Part shown: in pieces, positions 9,978 through 20,145 of the stretch
How the letters are laid out: the number at the start of each line of letters is the position of its first letter
Numbering within the stretch: the stretch's first letter is position 1
NCBI GenBank assembly: GCA_002099365.1
Contig: MSED01000008.1
Coordinates: 248,001 to 312,000, forward strand
Reading direction: 5' to 3'
Source of the DNA: Phialophora verrucosa
Lineage: Eukaryota > Ascomycota > Eurotiomycetes > Chaetothyriales > Herpotrichiellaceae
DNA length: 64,000 bases
Made by a program: the position numbers and the translations under genes
Notes under the pieces: generated by a model
What the model was told of the DNA's origin: nothing
Databases searched by the model: none
Seen by the model: only the letters and a program-made list of their open reading frames with translations

Positions 9978-11611
9978 ATGACAATGGCCAATAACGCTTC
10001 CACACCTGCGCGGGGAGGTTTGTCGCTGTACGCAAACCTCCTCGACCCCAAAGGTTCTGCGCCTGGCACCATCTCCAGTGCCCCTGTCTCGTACAAACCG
10101 GCCGAAGGCTCGCCCGAACAAGATGAAGCTGTGAAGAAACAGCAAGCACTCGCTGGTACATCATTCGTCGTAAGGACCTCGAGGTTTGCAGAATAGATAT
10201 GCTCACGGATTTGCCATGCTTTCGTGTGATACACAGCTTCTCTGAGATTCCAACCTACCAAAAGACCCCAAGTCGCGGCTCAAAAAGCAAAAGCAAAAGC
10301 GATCGCTAGCAAATTCTCAATCCCGCCTCCTGTCACGACACCGACTCCCGCTACAGAAGCCGCTGACCCTGGCGCTACAGAGCCTCCGGCTCCCCAGCCT
10401 GCTGCGCCCAGAACGACTATCGCCGACTGGACCGGCACTGCTTCGGATGACGAGGATGTCGGCCATTTCTACACGGACAAGCGCCCACGCGGGGGTCGCA
10501 AGAAGCGCAAGAAGAACAAGGAAGCAGCTCCAGTGACGCAAAATTGGGATGACATCTATGACCCCAGTAGGCCAAACAACTATGAAGAGTACAAGCACAG
10601 TGAGGAGAAAATTCGCGAAGTGAGGGAATGGAAAGATCTACTATATAGGCATCGTATGAAACAGAAAGACTACAGCGATTCTGAAGACGATGGTCACAGG
10701 CGTCCCATGAACAGTAAGAACAGCACCACGTTGTGCTGTGATGTCGCTGACATGTTGCAGAACAATTCGCTCCACCTCCCATGACGTTCGCTCCACCTCC
10801 CAACCTGAACGATGAGAGTTCCCCTCCGTCGCCTCCGCCCGCTGAAATTCCTGATGATCCAACTGGAGAGGACGCATACTTACGTCGACTGCGGTTGACA
10901 CAGACACAGACGCCGCCAACAGCACAAATATCACGCCCACCGGTGCGGTATAATTTGGCTTCAGCACCGGAAGCTATCCCAGCATCAGAAGAACAACACG
11001 AAGGGAAGGTTGCAGATTCCAAGGCTGTCGACACCGAAGATGATGGTCAGCCACGGTCCAAGCGTCCTGGCCAAGGAGGGTTTGCCGAACGTCTCATGGC
11101 CAAATATGGCTGGAGCAAGGGTCAAGGTCTGGGAGCTCAGGGCACCGGCATCATTAACCCGCTGTACGCCAAAGCTGATAAGCGGAAGAAGAGGGCCGAC
11201 GCTGAAGGCGGAGGTTACGCTACGCCTGCAGGGACCGGCAAGATCCTTGGTGGTCAGAAGTCCAAGACTGCTGAAGCGGAAGAAGAAGGAAAGTTTGGAG
11301 CCATGTCTGAAGTCATCCGGCTAGAAGGCATGCTGACTGGTTTGGATCTGGATGACGAGCTTGCGCGGGGTGAGGGAGGGATCATGCAAGAAATCGGCGA
11401 GGAATGTGGTGATAAGTATGGCAGTGTCGAGCGAGTTTACATTCACCGACCAGAAAGCGAGGGGGAGGAAGCATTGGTTTTTGTGCATTTTGTGAGCCAA
11501 CTGAGTGCTCTTCGGGCAGTCAATGCGCTGGAGGGCAGGATCTTCAATGGCAACCCCATCAAGGCCAAGTTCTGGCCCAAGGAGAAGTTCGATGGAGGGC
11601 AGTACTTCTGA
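9978..11611 (+). CDS. Splicing factor 45 (SPF45/RBM17-like), G-patch and RRM protein
   Basis: This is a spliceosome-associated protein of the SPF45/RBM17 family. Exons are 9978-10155, 10237-10713 and 10761-11611, giving 501 residues. Residues 1-60 include GLSLYANLLDP and ISSAPVSYKP, and the exon 2 start reads SLRFQPTKRPQ, both typical of the family. Basic RGGRKKRKKNK and NWDDIYDPSRPNNYEEYKHS follow. The G-patch (about 320-370) is GFAERLMAKYGWSKGQGLG with GTGIINPLY. The C-terminal RRM (about 395-498, UHM type) runs from VIRLEGMLTGLDLDDEL to ALRAVNALEGRIFNGN and FWPKEKF. Intron 1 needs a GTACAT donor to keep frame, although a stronger GTAAGG lies 14 bp downstream. A second Met two codons in is an alternative start. 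It lies 284 bp upstream of RTT106, same strand. Confidence 0.9.
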
Positions 11612-11895
11612 CCTTGATACCAGGGGCCCGCCCAATGCCTTGGATAGCGTGCAGTACGGTCATCAGACGTGTACTTTGAACAGTGTTGCCTTGCTGTACT
11701 CCCTCATGAACGATTGGCTGTAAGCTGAACAGCGAGACACGCTCAGGGGCGCCAAACGCGCCGTGCATGTCGTCATCGCCAGTTGGAGACACCAGAGACT
11801 CGCCGTTGTAGCAAAACACCAGACTCCTCACCGTAGTCCCTTGTCGTTTACTCGCACCTTGCCTCCCCAGCGCCGCTCACGACATTATCTAGGAA

Positions 11896-13517
11896 ATGTC
11901 TGGCCGTGACTCAATCGACCGTGCCTTTGCCCGCGATTCAGCATTACGCAAAAGAGTATTCGAAGCGATCGGTAAGCCCCCGTCAGAATTGCTGCAGAGG
12001 CTCACTGTTCCCTGACACTAATTTTGCGGCCAGACGCGACCCCTCAACACGCACCGCTATTTGAGGACATTGCGAACTATCACCTAATCTCGGTGTCCAC
12101 TGGTACTATCGATGACGAGCCGGCCTCCAAAAGACGCAAATTGCCCAATGGCGCGACGACCCTCCCCATCACACTTGCACAAAAAGACCAGCCCCGCGAA
12201 GTGCTGCTCGAGGCCAGGGACATCTCCTTTTCCCTGCCTCAACGCAAGAAGCTACACCTGGGCATAGCGCAATATGGCAGCGACATCCACGCCGCGGAAA
12301 CCACGTTCGCCATCTTCACCAGGAACCCCGCCACCAACGAAGTCGACATGGAAGTCCCGCTGGCGCAGTTCGCGTACGCGCTGAGACTGCCCGTGCCAGA
12401 AAAGGCGGCCAAACAGTATAACTTCGTGCTGCTCCCCAGGGCGGGCGTCCCCGTGGAACCCATCATATGGAGCGTCAACGCCGGGCCCCTGAAATCATGC
12501 ACCATCCCCAATGCCCAGCTAGCCAAAGTGGCAGCGGGTCCTGACGACGTACTCGAGAGTGCCCTCGGTTTTGTCCTGCGGCAGTCCAACACCAGTCTCT
12601 GCCTTCCCAGCGCGGAAGAATTCTACAGCGCGACGCCCGAGTCGCATCGCAAGGGCGACAAGGCGTACCACGTCAAGGCCTTCCGCGGCAGCAAGGACGG
12701 CTATCTGTTCTTTCTGAACAACGGGATTTTCTTTGGGTTCAAGAAACCGCTCGCCTTCTTCGCCTTTGACGACGTGGAGAGTATTTCCTACACGTCCGTG
12801 TTGCAGCGAACGTTCAACCTGAACATCGCGTATCGGACGAGCAGTGCTGACGGGGCGGATGCGGATGCAAATGCCATCCAGGAGGTCGAGTTCTCGATGA
12901 TCGACCAGGCGGATTTTGCGGGCATCGATCAATACGTGAAGAGGCACGGTCTGCAGGACGCAAGCCTCGCAGAGGCGAGACGGGCGAAGAAGTTACCAAA
13001 CACGAAGTCGAATTCGTTACAGAATGGCGACCCTGCCTCCGGGCAAGGAGACGACGGAGACAGCCGCACCGAGCTAGAGAAGGCGCAACAACAACTTGAC
13101 GACGAAGAAGACGAGGAGGAAGAGGACTACGACCCTGGCAGTGAAGGCGACAGTGAAGGGAGTGGCTCCTCGGACGGCGACGACGACGAGTATGATCGCG
13201 AATACGAGCAGCAGCGGAAGAAGTCAAAGGGCAAAGACCTGGTCAAGGAGGAGCTAGGCAGTGAGGCCGAGGATGTCAGTGTGACAGAGGAAGAAGACGA
13301 GGGCGAGGGCGAGGACTACGACGAAGGCCAAGGCGAGGAGGCAGGTGGTGAAGAAGAGCACGGTGAGCAAAACGACCAAGAAGAGCACGGACAGAATGAG
13401 AAACACCATCCCGGTGCACGCCAGGGAAAGTCCACCATCGCCTCGATTCCCACCCACGACGGCGGCTGGACATACCAAGAAGGCATGCCCGACCCAGACG
13501 ACGAGGACCAGCTGTAA
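11896..13517 (+). CDS. RTT106: Histone chaperone Rtt106
   Basis: This is a nuclear chaperone for H3-H4 that acts in replication-coupled nucleosome assembly and gene silencing. Exon 1 is 11896-11971 and exon 2 is 12034-13517, with a 62-bp intron (GTAAGC...GGCCAG); the product is 519 residues. The N-terminus MSGRDSIDRAFARDSALRKR is the short helical dimerisation region. A nuclear-type basic patch SKRRKLPNG follows, then the double PH domains (about residues 55-340). Diagnostic stretches are VLLPRAGVPVEPIIWSVN, KAYHVKAFRGSKDGYLFFL and NGIFFGFKKPLAFF. The C-terminus (about 370-500) is an extreme acidic tail of Asp/Glu, as in other Rtt106 proteins. The downstream neighbour converges. Confidence 0.93.
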
Positions 13518-13552
13518 TGTCGGATCCATGTGTGGTACGTAAAGCGCTTGCC

Positions 13553-13614
13553 AGATACGTGGTATGAGAAATGCAAGTCGAGCAAGATACGCGGTATGAG
13601 AAATGCTAGTCGAG
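13553..13614. repeat. Two-copy 32-bp tandem duplication
   Basis: Copies at 13553-13582 and 13585-13614 differ at only two of 30 aligned bases. They share the block ggtatgagaaatgc and end in agtcgag. Confidence 0.85.
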
Positions 13615-13741
13615 CCGACCAAAAGTGGTAGTGTATGTAAACTGCCACTGGCGCCGGCTCGATACGCATCCGATGAGAATCTCACAGTCCTCGAGATATG
13701 CATTGTTCTTCAGACCGCCAGTTCTAAGTACATGACTAGGT

Positions 13742-13762
13742 GAGCGAGCGAGCGAGCGAGCG
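13742..13762. repeat. (GAGC)5 microsatellite
   Basis: Five uninterrupted GAGC units lie in the convergent intergenic region. Confidence 0.9.
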
Positions 13763-14258
13763 GACCTTCTTGCGTTGCCGGCGTTGTGCATCACCCTCTA
13801 TTACTCGGTAACTGCAGTACAGCGACGATATAGAGCATAGGATAGGATACCATAGTATGGTATAATATGATATGATGTGATGTACTGTAACATTATGTGA
13901 TACAATGCGGTGCGATGAGATAATGACCTAAGCTCGAATTCCGAGCGCCAGATACATAGACAGACGCGTGAGCGCCAGGAACAGGGCGAAAGACTGTCCT
14001 GACAATCTACCGGACTCTGTACCTATATATCTCATTGAATGCCTGTTTTACAGGCAGGGTTACAGTATGCACGGCTTCGTGATCCGTATACGGAGTACAT
14101 GACAAGGCTGAATACTGTTGCGGCTGCGGCTGGGACGGGCTTTCAATGCGGAGGAATACAGTACCACGCCAATGCCTCCGTTCACTGTCGTCTCCTAGTT
14201 CAACACGCACACAGTCCACACGTCCCTACGTCAACGACCGGCGCCCCTCCTCGACACG

Positions 14259-15599
14259 TCAAGGACCAGTGTTGACGACCCACTCTATCGCGGACGCAAT
14301 GATCTCCCTAGTCAAGGCATCGACATCCCCCTTGCCCACCTGTCTGGCGATCTCTTCGACCAGCAGCCTCCCGAACCGCCTGGCCCACCAGACCTTGTGG
14401 CCGAGCGGCTCCACGACGGCACCCCAGACCATCAGAACCAGCAACGCGACGTGATCCCCGTCCTGGATGGCCGCGACGTATTCGTCCCCGGCCATGTTCA
14501 ACCACCCCAGTATATAGCCCTGATAGCTGACGTCGACGTCGCCCCGGCTTGGACACTTGGCGAAGTACTGCTCCAACAAGCCGATGGACTTCTTGCACGC
14601 CTCGAAGTATTTCACGTGCTGGACTCTTGCCTCGTACGGTTCGCCGACCGTGCTCGTCAGCCGCCGCTCGTTGACTTCGTTCAACCTCGCCAGCATGGCC
14701 GTCGAGGGCGGATCGACCGGCAAACGCGGGAGATCGTCGAAGCGGGTGAGTTTCAGCACGTACGGATTCGAGGCGAGGTATTGCTCTCCCGCGTCGCCGA
14801 GCACGGCGCCGCATCCACGAATGAGCTGGTAGTGGGTCAGCGTGTTTTGCACCATGCCGGGTGATGCTCGCTGCGGGTCGGAGGTGAACTGCGCCGATGC
14901 GAGCGCGAGAACCATCAGCATCATCGAGAACGCCAGCACCGGCTCGTAGCTGCTGTTGCTGGGATGCGGTTGGTCCAGTTGGGCCAGTTGGAGGTGGTGG
15001 CGGAACTTGCTCAGCGCGAGAGTCTCGTACTCTGTCGCCGCATTGACGTAGTTGTCGCGATTCTGCCCCGAGGAGGCGCAGGCGCTGGCAGCTTCAAATG
15101 CCGTCAGGCTCAAGAGGCCGTTGAGCAAAAAGTCATACTTCAGTGCCCATGTCGGCAGTTTATGGCGCCAGACGTGCTCATCCCCGGCAGCGGGAGTGCA
15201 CATGCTCTTGTGAGTAACCGTCGACCACCGATGCATGAGTTGGAGTTCCAGCAGGCGCGTACTGCTGGGAAACAGCGGCTCCTCGAGCTGTGAGTCGACA
15301 TCGGCGCTGGCCGGTGGCGGAATACCGTTGCTTGACAGCGAGATGCCTTGTTGAAGACCTGGTGCCAGAGTACCATTCCTTGACGAACTGTCTTGCCGAA
15401 GATTCGGCGGCGCCGGAATGCCATTCTTTGGGGGCAACGTGTCTTGCTGAACACCCGGCGCCGGACCGGGATACGTGCAGGCAGTCCCTCTCAATCTGCA
15501 CCGCTCACACGGCGGCCCGTCCTCTCGGCATTTGATGTGCGCTTGTTTACACGACAAGCAGCCACGCCGGCTTTTCTGGTGCGAGCGGCGCGGAGGCAT
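14259..15599 (-). CDS. Zn2Cys6 transcription factor, Upc2-like layout
   Basis: This is a fungal binuclear-cluster regulator of 446 residues in a single exon. The DNA-binding domain lies at residues 14-41 with Cys 14, 17, 24, 31, 34 and 41 (spacing CX2CX6CX6CX2CX6C). It is preceded by a basic RRSHQKSRRG stretch. Residues 50-100 form a Pro/Ser/Asn-rich linker with imperfect repeats (GVQQDTLPPKNGIP, GLQQGISLSSNGIP). From about 110 on, a helical region (LLELQLMHRWSTVTHKSM, LLNGLLSLTAFEAA) matches the layout of the sterol uptake control (Upc2)-type fungal regulators. I use that as a layout comparison only; the target genes cannot be read from the sequence. It is divergent from the small membrane protein gene. 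Confidence 0.85.
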   Translation of the reverse strand: MPPRRSHQKSRRGCLSCKQAHIKCREDGPPCERCRLRGTACTYPGPAPGVQQDTLPPKNGIPAPPNLRQDSSSRNGTLAPGLQQGISLSSNGIPPPASADVDSQLEEPLFPSSTRLLELQLMHRWSTVTHKSMCTPAAGDEHVWRHKLPTWALKYDFLLNGLLSLTAFEAASACASSGQNRDNYVNAATEYETLALSKFRHHLQLAQLDQPHPSNSSYEPVLAFSMMLMVLALASAQFTSDPQRASPGMVQNTLTHYQLIRGCGAVLGDAGEQYLASNPYVLKLTRFDDLPRLPVDPPSTAMLARLNEVNERRLTSTVGEPYEARVQHVKYFEACKKSIGLLEQYFAKCPSRGDVDVSYQGYILGWLNMAGDEYVAAIQDGDHVALLVLMVWGAVVEPLGHKVWWARRFGRLLVEEIARQVGKGDVDALTREIIASAIEWVVNTGP

Positions 15600-15998
15600 T
15601 GCCTCCTAACTGGCTAGCCTGGTGGCTGCTACTGCTATACCCGCCTTTCCTTCTGCAACCAAGGTGTCCGATGTGTGACTGAGACGTGGAGTCAATCAAC
15701 TCGACGGAAAACGAATGGAGGAAGATCGTTCTCACGACGCACTCGCAAAATACGAAACTCGAATACGTCGTACACTAGCAAATACGCGGCCAATGGAAGG
15801 AGTGATTTGGCAACGCTACGTCATATTGGGAAAAGCGTGTCGAGGGAATTCTGGGGTCTTGGGCAGGACGACCAGGACGACGAGGACGACGAGGAGGCGG
15901 GTTGGCCCCAGGAGGATTGTTATAAGTGAAGCTTCCACTATGGCAAGACTGCTGCTGCATCTCTGTCCAGCTCCATCTCCTACGACACATACGCAGTT
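15600..15998. promoter_or_regulatory. Divergent promoter region, Zn2Cys6 regulator / small membrane protein
   Basis: This is 399 bp between two head-to-head genes. It contains a short GAC/GAG trinucleotide-like run near 15868-15897 and no gene. Confidence 0.45.
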
Positions 15999-16436
15999 AT
16001 GCCAGGCTTATCACATCCCATGGCTCTCGTGAAGCTGCCGCTCCACCACCACGCGTCGAGATCCAGCGTCAAGTATCTCCTTCATTCACCAGTCCGGCGT
16101 CCATCTAGGGCTCATCTCTCGTCTCTCCGACGCTTCAGCGAACGGGCTTCGCACTTCCAACATCAAAATAGCCGTTCTGATACCCACAAGACCACTCGCC
16201 CACATGCGAACTCAGAGGGCGCTCAACCATCCTTCAGCTTCGCCGACTTGGGAGCGACCCGTACCGTCAAGATAACCGTTCTTGTTGCACTCAGCATCTT
16301 CGGAACGCTGGAGACCATCTTCTGGGCCAAGGCATTGTGGCGATATTTCGTACCGCCCGAGTCGTCCGCATCCTCGGCCTCTTCAGATGACGGCTCTTCG
16401 TCGCCTTCTTCAGAGGTCCCTCCCTCCCGACCATAA
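15999..16436 (+). CDS. Small single-pass membrane protein, possibly mitochondrial
   Basis: This is a 145-residue single-exon protein. The N-terminal 70 residues are rich in Arg, Ser and His with almost no acids (for example HHHASRSSVKYLLHSPVRRP), like a mitochondrial presequence. A conserved-looking block FSFADLGATRTVKITVLVAL then runs into one transmembrane helix (about residues 88-110), followed by FWAKALWRYF and a Ser/Pro tail. From memory, short fungal proteins with an FxDLGATRTVK block just before a TM helix are widespread in Pezizomycotina, but I know of no assigned function. An alternative start lies at 16020. It converges with the Ahc1-like gene. Confidence 0.7.
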   Translation: MPGLSHPMALVKLPLHHHASRSSVKYLLHSPVRRPSRAHLSSLRRFSERASHFQHQNSRSDTHKTTRPHANSEGAQPSFSFADLGATRTVKITVLVALSIFGTLETIFWAKALWRYFVPPESSASSASSDDGSSSPSSEVPPSRP

Positions 16437-16933
16437 TAGATGAGAGCTGCCGGGATGGTGCGCTTACCGGCAGCAGACACAACTCCTGCACAAGAGCAGT
16501 GTACACTATGGCTGGCGTACGGCGCTAACTGGCTGGACGCTCCTGTGAGAACTGGGTCGATCGATCACCGTTGGCTATGTAGATCCCATATTAATGTACT
16601 CCGTACCAAGTACTCCAACATCAGCATTCGCTGGCCCATTTCCTTTAGTGAAGTCCAGCTGGAGATGAGTCTTTCGCATTGACTAGCAAACATAAAGTCT
16701 GCTTGGCGAGTGGCGGGCAGGAGGCAGGCACCGCGAAGATAGATAGCTATGTACAAGTCCTTTGGACGTCTCTGTCTCAGCTTGCGCGCCTTCGTTTATC
16801 CAATTCCCCTCGCTAATGCACGACAGCCTTGTCCACCCGATTAAGAAGTTGCTGTTACCACGAACTCCCGTGTATGCTGGTCAAACAGCTCTTGAGAAGG
16901 GAGAAGTCTAATGGTGTGAATCTCCCCAGGAGT
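16437..16933. other. Intergenic, convergent
   Basis: This 497-bp 3'-3' interval has no gene. A GTAC-rich palindromic cluster occurs at 16595-16616 (tactccgtaccaagtactcc). Confidence 0.5.
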
Positions 16934-18901
16934 CTAAGCTTTCCTCTTTCTTCGATCCCCACTGACACGAGGGTGAGGCGTCTCGCGCGACGGGCTGGGG
17001 CTCACGAAGCTAACATGTTTCTCTTCTCTGTCTTCACCATGTCGGCGGATAGCTGAGGGTCTTCGAGCGTGGGTAGGTCGAGCAGCTTGCGCGCAAGTTG
17101 GCTGAAACTCTGGCCCACGCAGAACACTGCGCGCATCATCGTCATCACTTTGCACCTCGAAATCGATCTCTCCAATGTCGTGTTCGTCAGAAATCGAGCT
17201 ACTGCTTGGCGAGTGTGGTTCAAATTCCTCATCATCATCCACAAGGCTTGGTGCTTGATTCGATTCGCTGGTAGGCGATGGATCAGAGGGTCGCAAGTCG
17301 GTCGGGGAACCACCATTCATGGGCAACGTCATTCCTCGAAGCCGCGGTTGGGCTGAAGCACCGTTAGCACCCGCTAATTGCTGCATAGCGCCACCTCGCA
17401 GGTTGGTTGTAGATCTCAGCATGCTGGAACTTAGTAACGGAGAAGATATGGGCGATTTCGTAGCCTTGGATGGCTGTTTGCTGCCAGCGACTTGCGGATG
17501 CCGTCCCTGGGCAGTATTCTGCATGGGTATATCGACGTCCATCTCGTCATCCTCCGAATCAGACTCCGGCAGGTCGACTCTCGTCTTAGCATCGGAGACC
17601 AGTTCTTGAAGATCAAGTCCCAGACCCCGACCTTTGACCAAGTCGGAGAGGTTCGGTGTCAGAATAGATGCTTTAAAATCAGGAGATACCTTCGGCTTGA
17701 CGGCCTCTGTGTTGGCGTCTCCGGATAGGGTCTGAGATGCTGTGCGGGGCGGCGTCGGTTGCAGAAGCTTCGCTGAGCGGATCAGCGGATGGACATTGCC
17801 AGTCGTGGGTGTCGGAACAGGTTCAACTCCAATCATCGCTCCCGTTTCATCCACCTCGACCGGTTCTCCACAAGCATCGGCGGCAGCGTCATGGGACGCA
17901 AAACTCCTCCCATGACCAATTCGACAATGGTTGATGAAGCCTTGAGCACTCCCAAAATCAGACCGACCACAATCCGGACACACTAGCTTCACGGTGGCAC
18001 CGTCAGATTTCCTCTTGATGATCATTGGTCCAGTAGCCTTCTCTTTCGGCTGGCCATATCCAGCAGGCAGGGACTTCAATTTCCCTGCACGTTGCGTTCG
18101 AGACTGGCTTGATGTTTGCGGGCCTTCTGCAAAGCTGCCCCTCGTTTGAGACCTGAACTTCATGGGAGACTTGCCAACAGGGGTGGAGACCGCCTGTTCG
18201 ACTTCGCCACCGTCGAAGCGCGGATCTGGTAGTAGCCATCGTGCATAATGACGGGTATAAGGTCCATCCTGAACACCCCAGGGTGCAGGAGATTGTGGAA
18301 GCGGGGTCGAGAATGAGGTACGAAGAGCACGGCCCGCGCCATTGCTGACGGCAGTAGAAAGACCTTGGGTTCCGGGGTATGGGATTTCTCGGCATCGACG
18401 AAGTTGCTCCAAAGAGGCCTGACACTTTGCCATCTCCTGGTCAATGAGTCGAAGCTCCTTGTGCTTGAGCAAAATCTCAAGACCGATTTGCGTCTGGATT
18501 ACATTTCGGATCTTTTCCAACCGATTGGAGTCTGCATCCTTGGCCGGAGATTCCATCGGGCGCGACTCCGAGTCTTCCACCTTTGCTTCTGGCGGCGACG
18601 GCAGATATGATTGCAGGGTATTCGTATTCGAAGCACTCGTTTTGGGTGTGTCGGGTGCATGATCGGGCGTAAGATTTACAGGTGTGGAAGCCGGTACCGC
18701 CGTGGTGGCGCTCTGGTGCTTTTCAACAGTCCTGGCTCGTTTCTTATCTGCCTGGCCTTGATGGTCGCCTGATTGCTTGCGCTTGTGAACGGCGGGCATT
18801 GCGAGACTGCCAGACCCAGGGGAGTCTTGTTTTGAGACGAACATCCTCATGTCTGGAGAGTTGACCATATCGCAGCCTGTCCAAGACAGGAGTCGCAACA
18901 T
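16934..18901 (-). CDS. Ahc1-like chromatin protein (ADA histone acetyltransferase complex component type)
   Basis: This is a 655-residue nuclear-type protein in a single exon. A predicted coiled segment (about residues 140-170) reads LLKHKELRLIDQEMAKCQAS, followed by RCREIPYPGTQ. A C2HC-type zinc element near 308-330 reads CPDCGRSDFGSAQGFINHC with IGHGRSFASHDAAADACG. Both blocks, in this order, match the fungal relatives of Ahc1, a subunit of the ADA acetyltransferase complex. The rest is low complexity with acidic patches (SDSEDDEMDVDIPM, then DDDEEF), a basic motif HKRKQ near the start, and a basic C-terminus GDRRKRKA. Several in-frame Met codons within the first 35 residues are alternative starts, and an upstream first exon cannot be excluded. 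Its sequence gives no direct catalytic role. Confidence 0.72.
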   Translation of the reverse strand: MLRLLSWTGCDMVNSPDMRMFVSKQDSPGSGSLAMPAVHKRKQSGDHQGQADKKRARTVEKHQSATTAVPASTPVNLTPDHAPDTPKTSASNTNTLQSYLPSPPEAKVEDSESRPMESPAKDADSNRLEKIRNVIQTQIGLEILLKHKELRLIDQEMAKCQASLEQLRRCREIPYPGTQGLSTAVSNGAGRALRTSFSTPLPQSPAPWGVQDGPYTRHYARWLLPDPRFDGGEVEQAVSTPVGKSPMKFRSQTRGSFAEGPQTSSQSRTQRAGKLKSLPAGYGQPKEKATGPMIIKRKSDGATVKLVCPDCGRSDFGSAQGFINHCRIGHGRSFASHDAAADACGEPVEVDETGAMIGVEPVPTPTTGNVHPLIRSAKLLQPTPPRTASQTLSGDANTEAVKPKVSPDFKASILTPNLSDLVKGRGLGLDLQELVSDAKTRVDLPESDSEDDEMDVDIPMQNTAQGRHPQVAGSKQPSKATKSPISSPLLSSSMLRSTTNLRGGAMQQLAGANGASAQPRLRGMTLPMNGGSPTDLRPSDPSPTSESNQAPSLVDDDEEFEPHSPSSSSISDEHDIGEIDFEVQSDDDDARSVLRGPEFQPTCAQAARPTHARRPSAIRRHGEDREEKHVSFVSPSPSRETPHPRVSGDRRKRKA

Positions 18902-20145
18902 GTTGGGGTGCTTTTCTGAGCAATCTGATGCGACTTCGATGTCAGCGCCGTATGCATCTGGACCATTTAGTCACCGAAGACTAGAACCTGCGCCGCCAGC
19001 CATTTGTTTCGAGAATCCAACAGCGCGCAGACCTCAATCTCACAACTCTTGTAGTCTAGCCCGGGCCGATGATATGGTACTCTGCACAGGAATCCCAGGA
19101 AGTCAGTCGAACGAGAGAACCTCTCTTTCGCTGCCAGCGGTACGTGAGTAGAATAAGTAGATTTCAGACAGCCGTCGTTTGCAAAGTCGTTAGAATACAG
19201 GTCGTTTTGGTATTACAATTGTGTTAATCGTGTATGAAGATGCGCGCAGCGCTAGATAATCACAAAGGGCGGCAATAGAGAGCGACAACGAGGCCAACGC
19301 AGCGTCAGTGTCTTTCGGGCGTTGCGGCACGGCGGACAGTGTGGTGGGTGGCTGGAGCGTGCCGTGGAATGAATGACGCAGAAGATGGGGATCAGCGTGT
19401 CCCAAAGGCGGCCGAAGATCGGAAAGGTGCGGCCTGGGAATCGAACAGAAATACAGAGTCGAAGAGAGAAGGATTAAGATAAAAGGTGGCAAGACAGGCG
19501 CAGAGAATTGGTACAGGTGCAGGTTTGCAAGAGTCGAAGTGGTGCAGGCAGACGCAGTTCAAGAGTCTCAAGAAGGTAAAGAGGCGACCCAGGTGGAAAG
19601 CAGGAGCAAACAAGGGAAGAAGGAGGGCGAGGAAGGGGAAGGGGGCGGCTTCGGGACCAAAGACAGGGCGACACATCAGAGTGGAGGCACCTGAGCGACG
19701 AGGGAGGGCGGATGGGAAGCGGATGGAAGCTGATGTGCTTCCCTGCGGAAGTGGTGCAAGTTGAGTTGCCGGTGGCATCCACCAGCGCACACTCTATTTC
19801 CAGCTATTTCTTATTTCCGCCAATGGCATTGTATATGCGGTCGGCCAAGACCAGGCTAGCGGCCGTGCTAAGCTGTTTCTGAGAGATAGACCATGCAAGG
19901 GAGCCCACAAACAGTTTCCCACGGGTCGTTCTCCCGAGCTCCCTAAAAGTCCGCCAGGCAGCGCGAGATCACCTGATGCTGCCGATAAGAAATCAGCTTG
20001 GCCGGTCACGTGGTTTGATAAAAGGTTCGCGTCATTGTTGCAAACCTGCTTCTTTTCTTTGCACGCGAAAGCACGCTGCTGTTCCTCACTGACAGGTATC
20101 CAGCCATGAGTCCGAAACTACAGCCCAATACTTGTACCCCGCAGC
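18902..20145. other. Intergenic, upstream of the Ahc1-like gene
   Basis: This 1.2 kb stretch contains only short or antiparallel open frames (for example 19392-19790 minus, 19486-19764 plus), mutually overlapping and without similarity. It is 3' flank of the two-TM gene and 5' flank of the Ahc1-like gene. Confidence 0.5.

Larger units (their letters stand above)
13518..14258. other. Intergenic between convergent RTT106 and Zn2Cys6 genes, with repeats
   Basis: This 741-bp convergent interval has no gene. It contains a ~30-bp near-perfect tandem duplication (13553-13614), a GAGC tetranucleotide run (13742-13762) and an ATGATAT/GATATG-rich low-complexity stretch (about 13835-13925). Confidence 0.6.

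Noticed and set aside
13255..13703. Long minus-strand frame opposite the Rtt106 acidic tail
   Set aside because: Antisense shadow of a Glu/Asp-rich coding tract, common for such composition.
19392..19790. Minus-strand 132-codon frame and overlapping frames upstream of the Ahc1-like gene
   Set aside because: Mutually overlapping, composition-driven, no similarity; more likely leader sequence.
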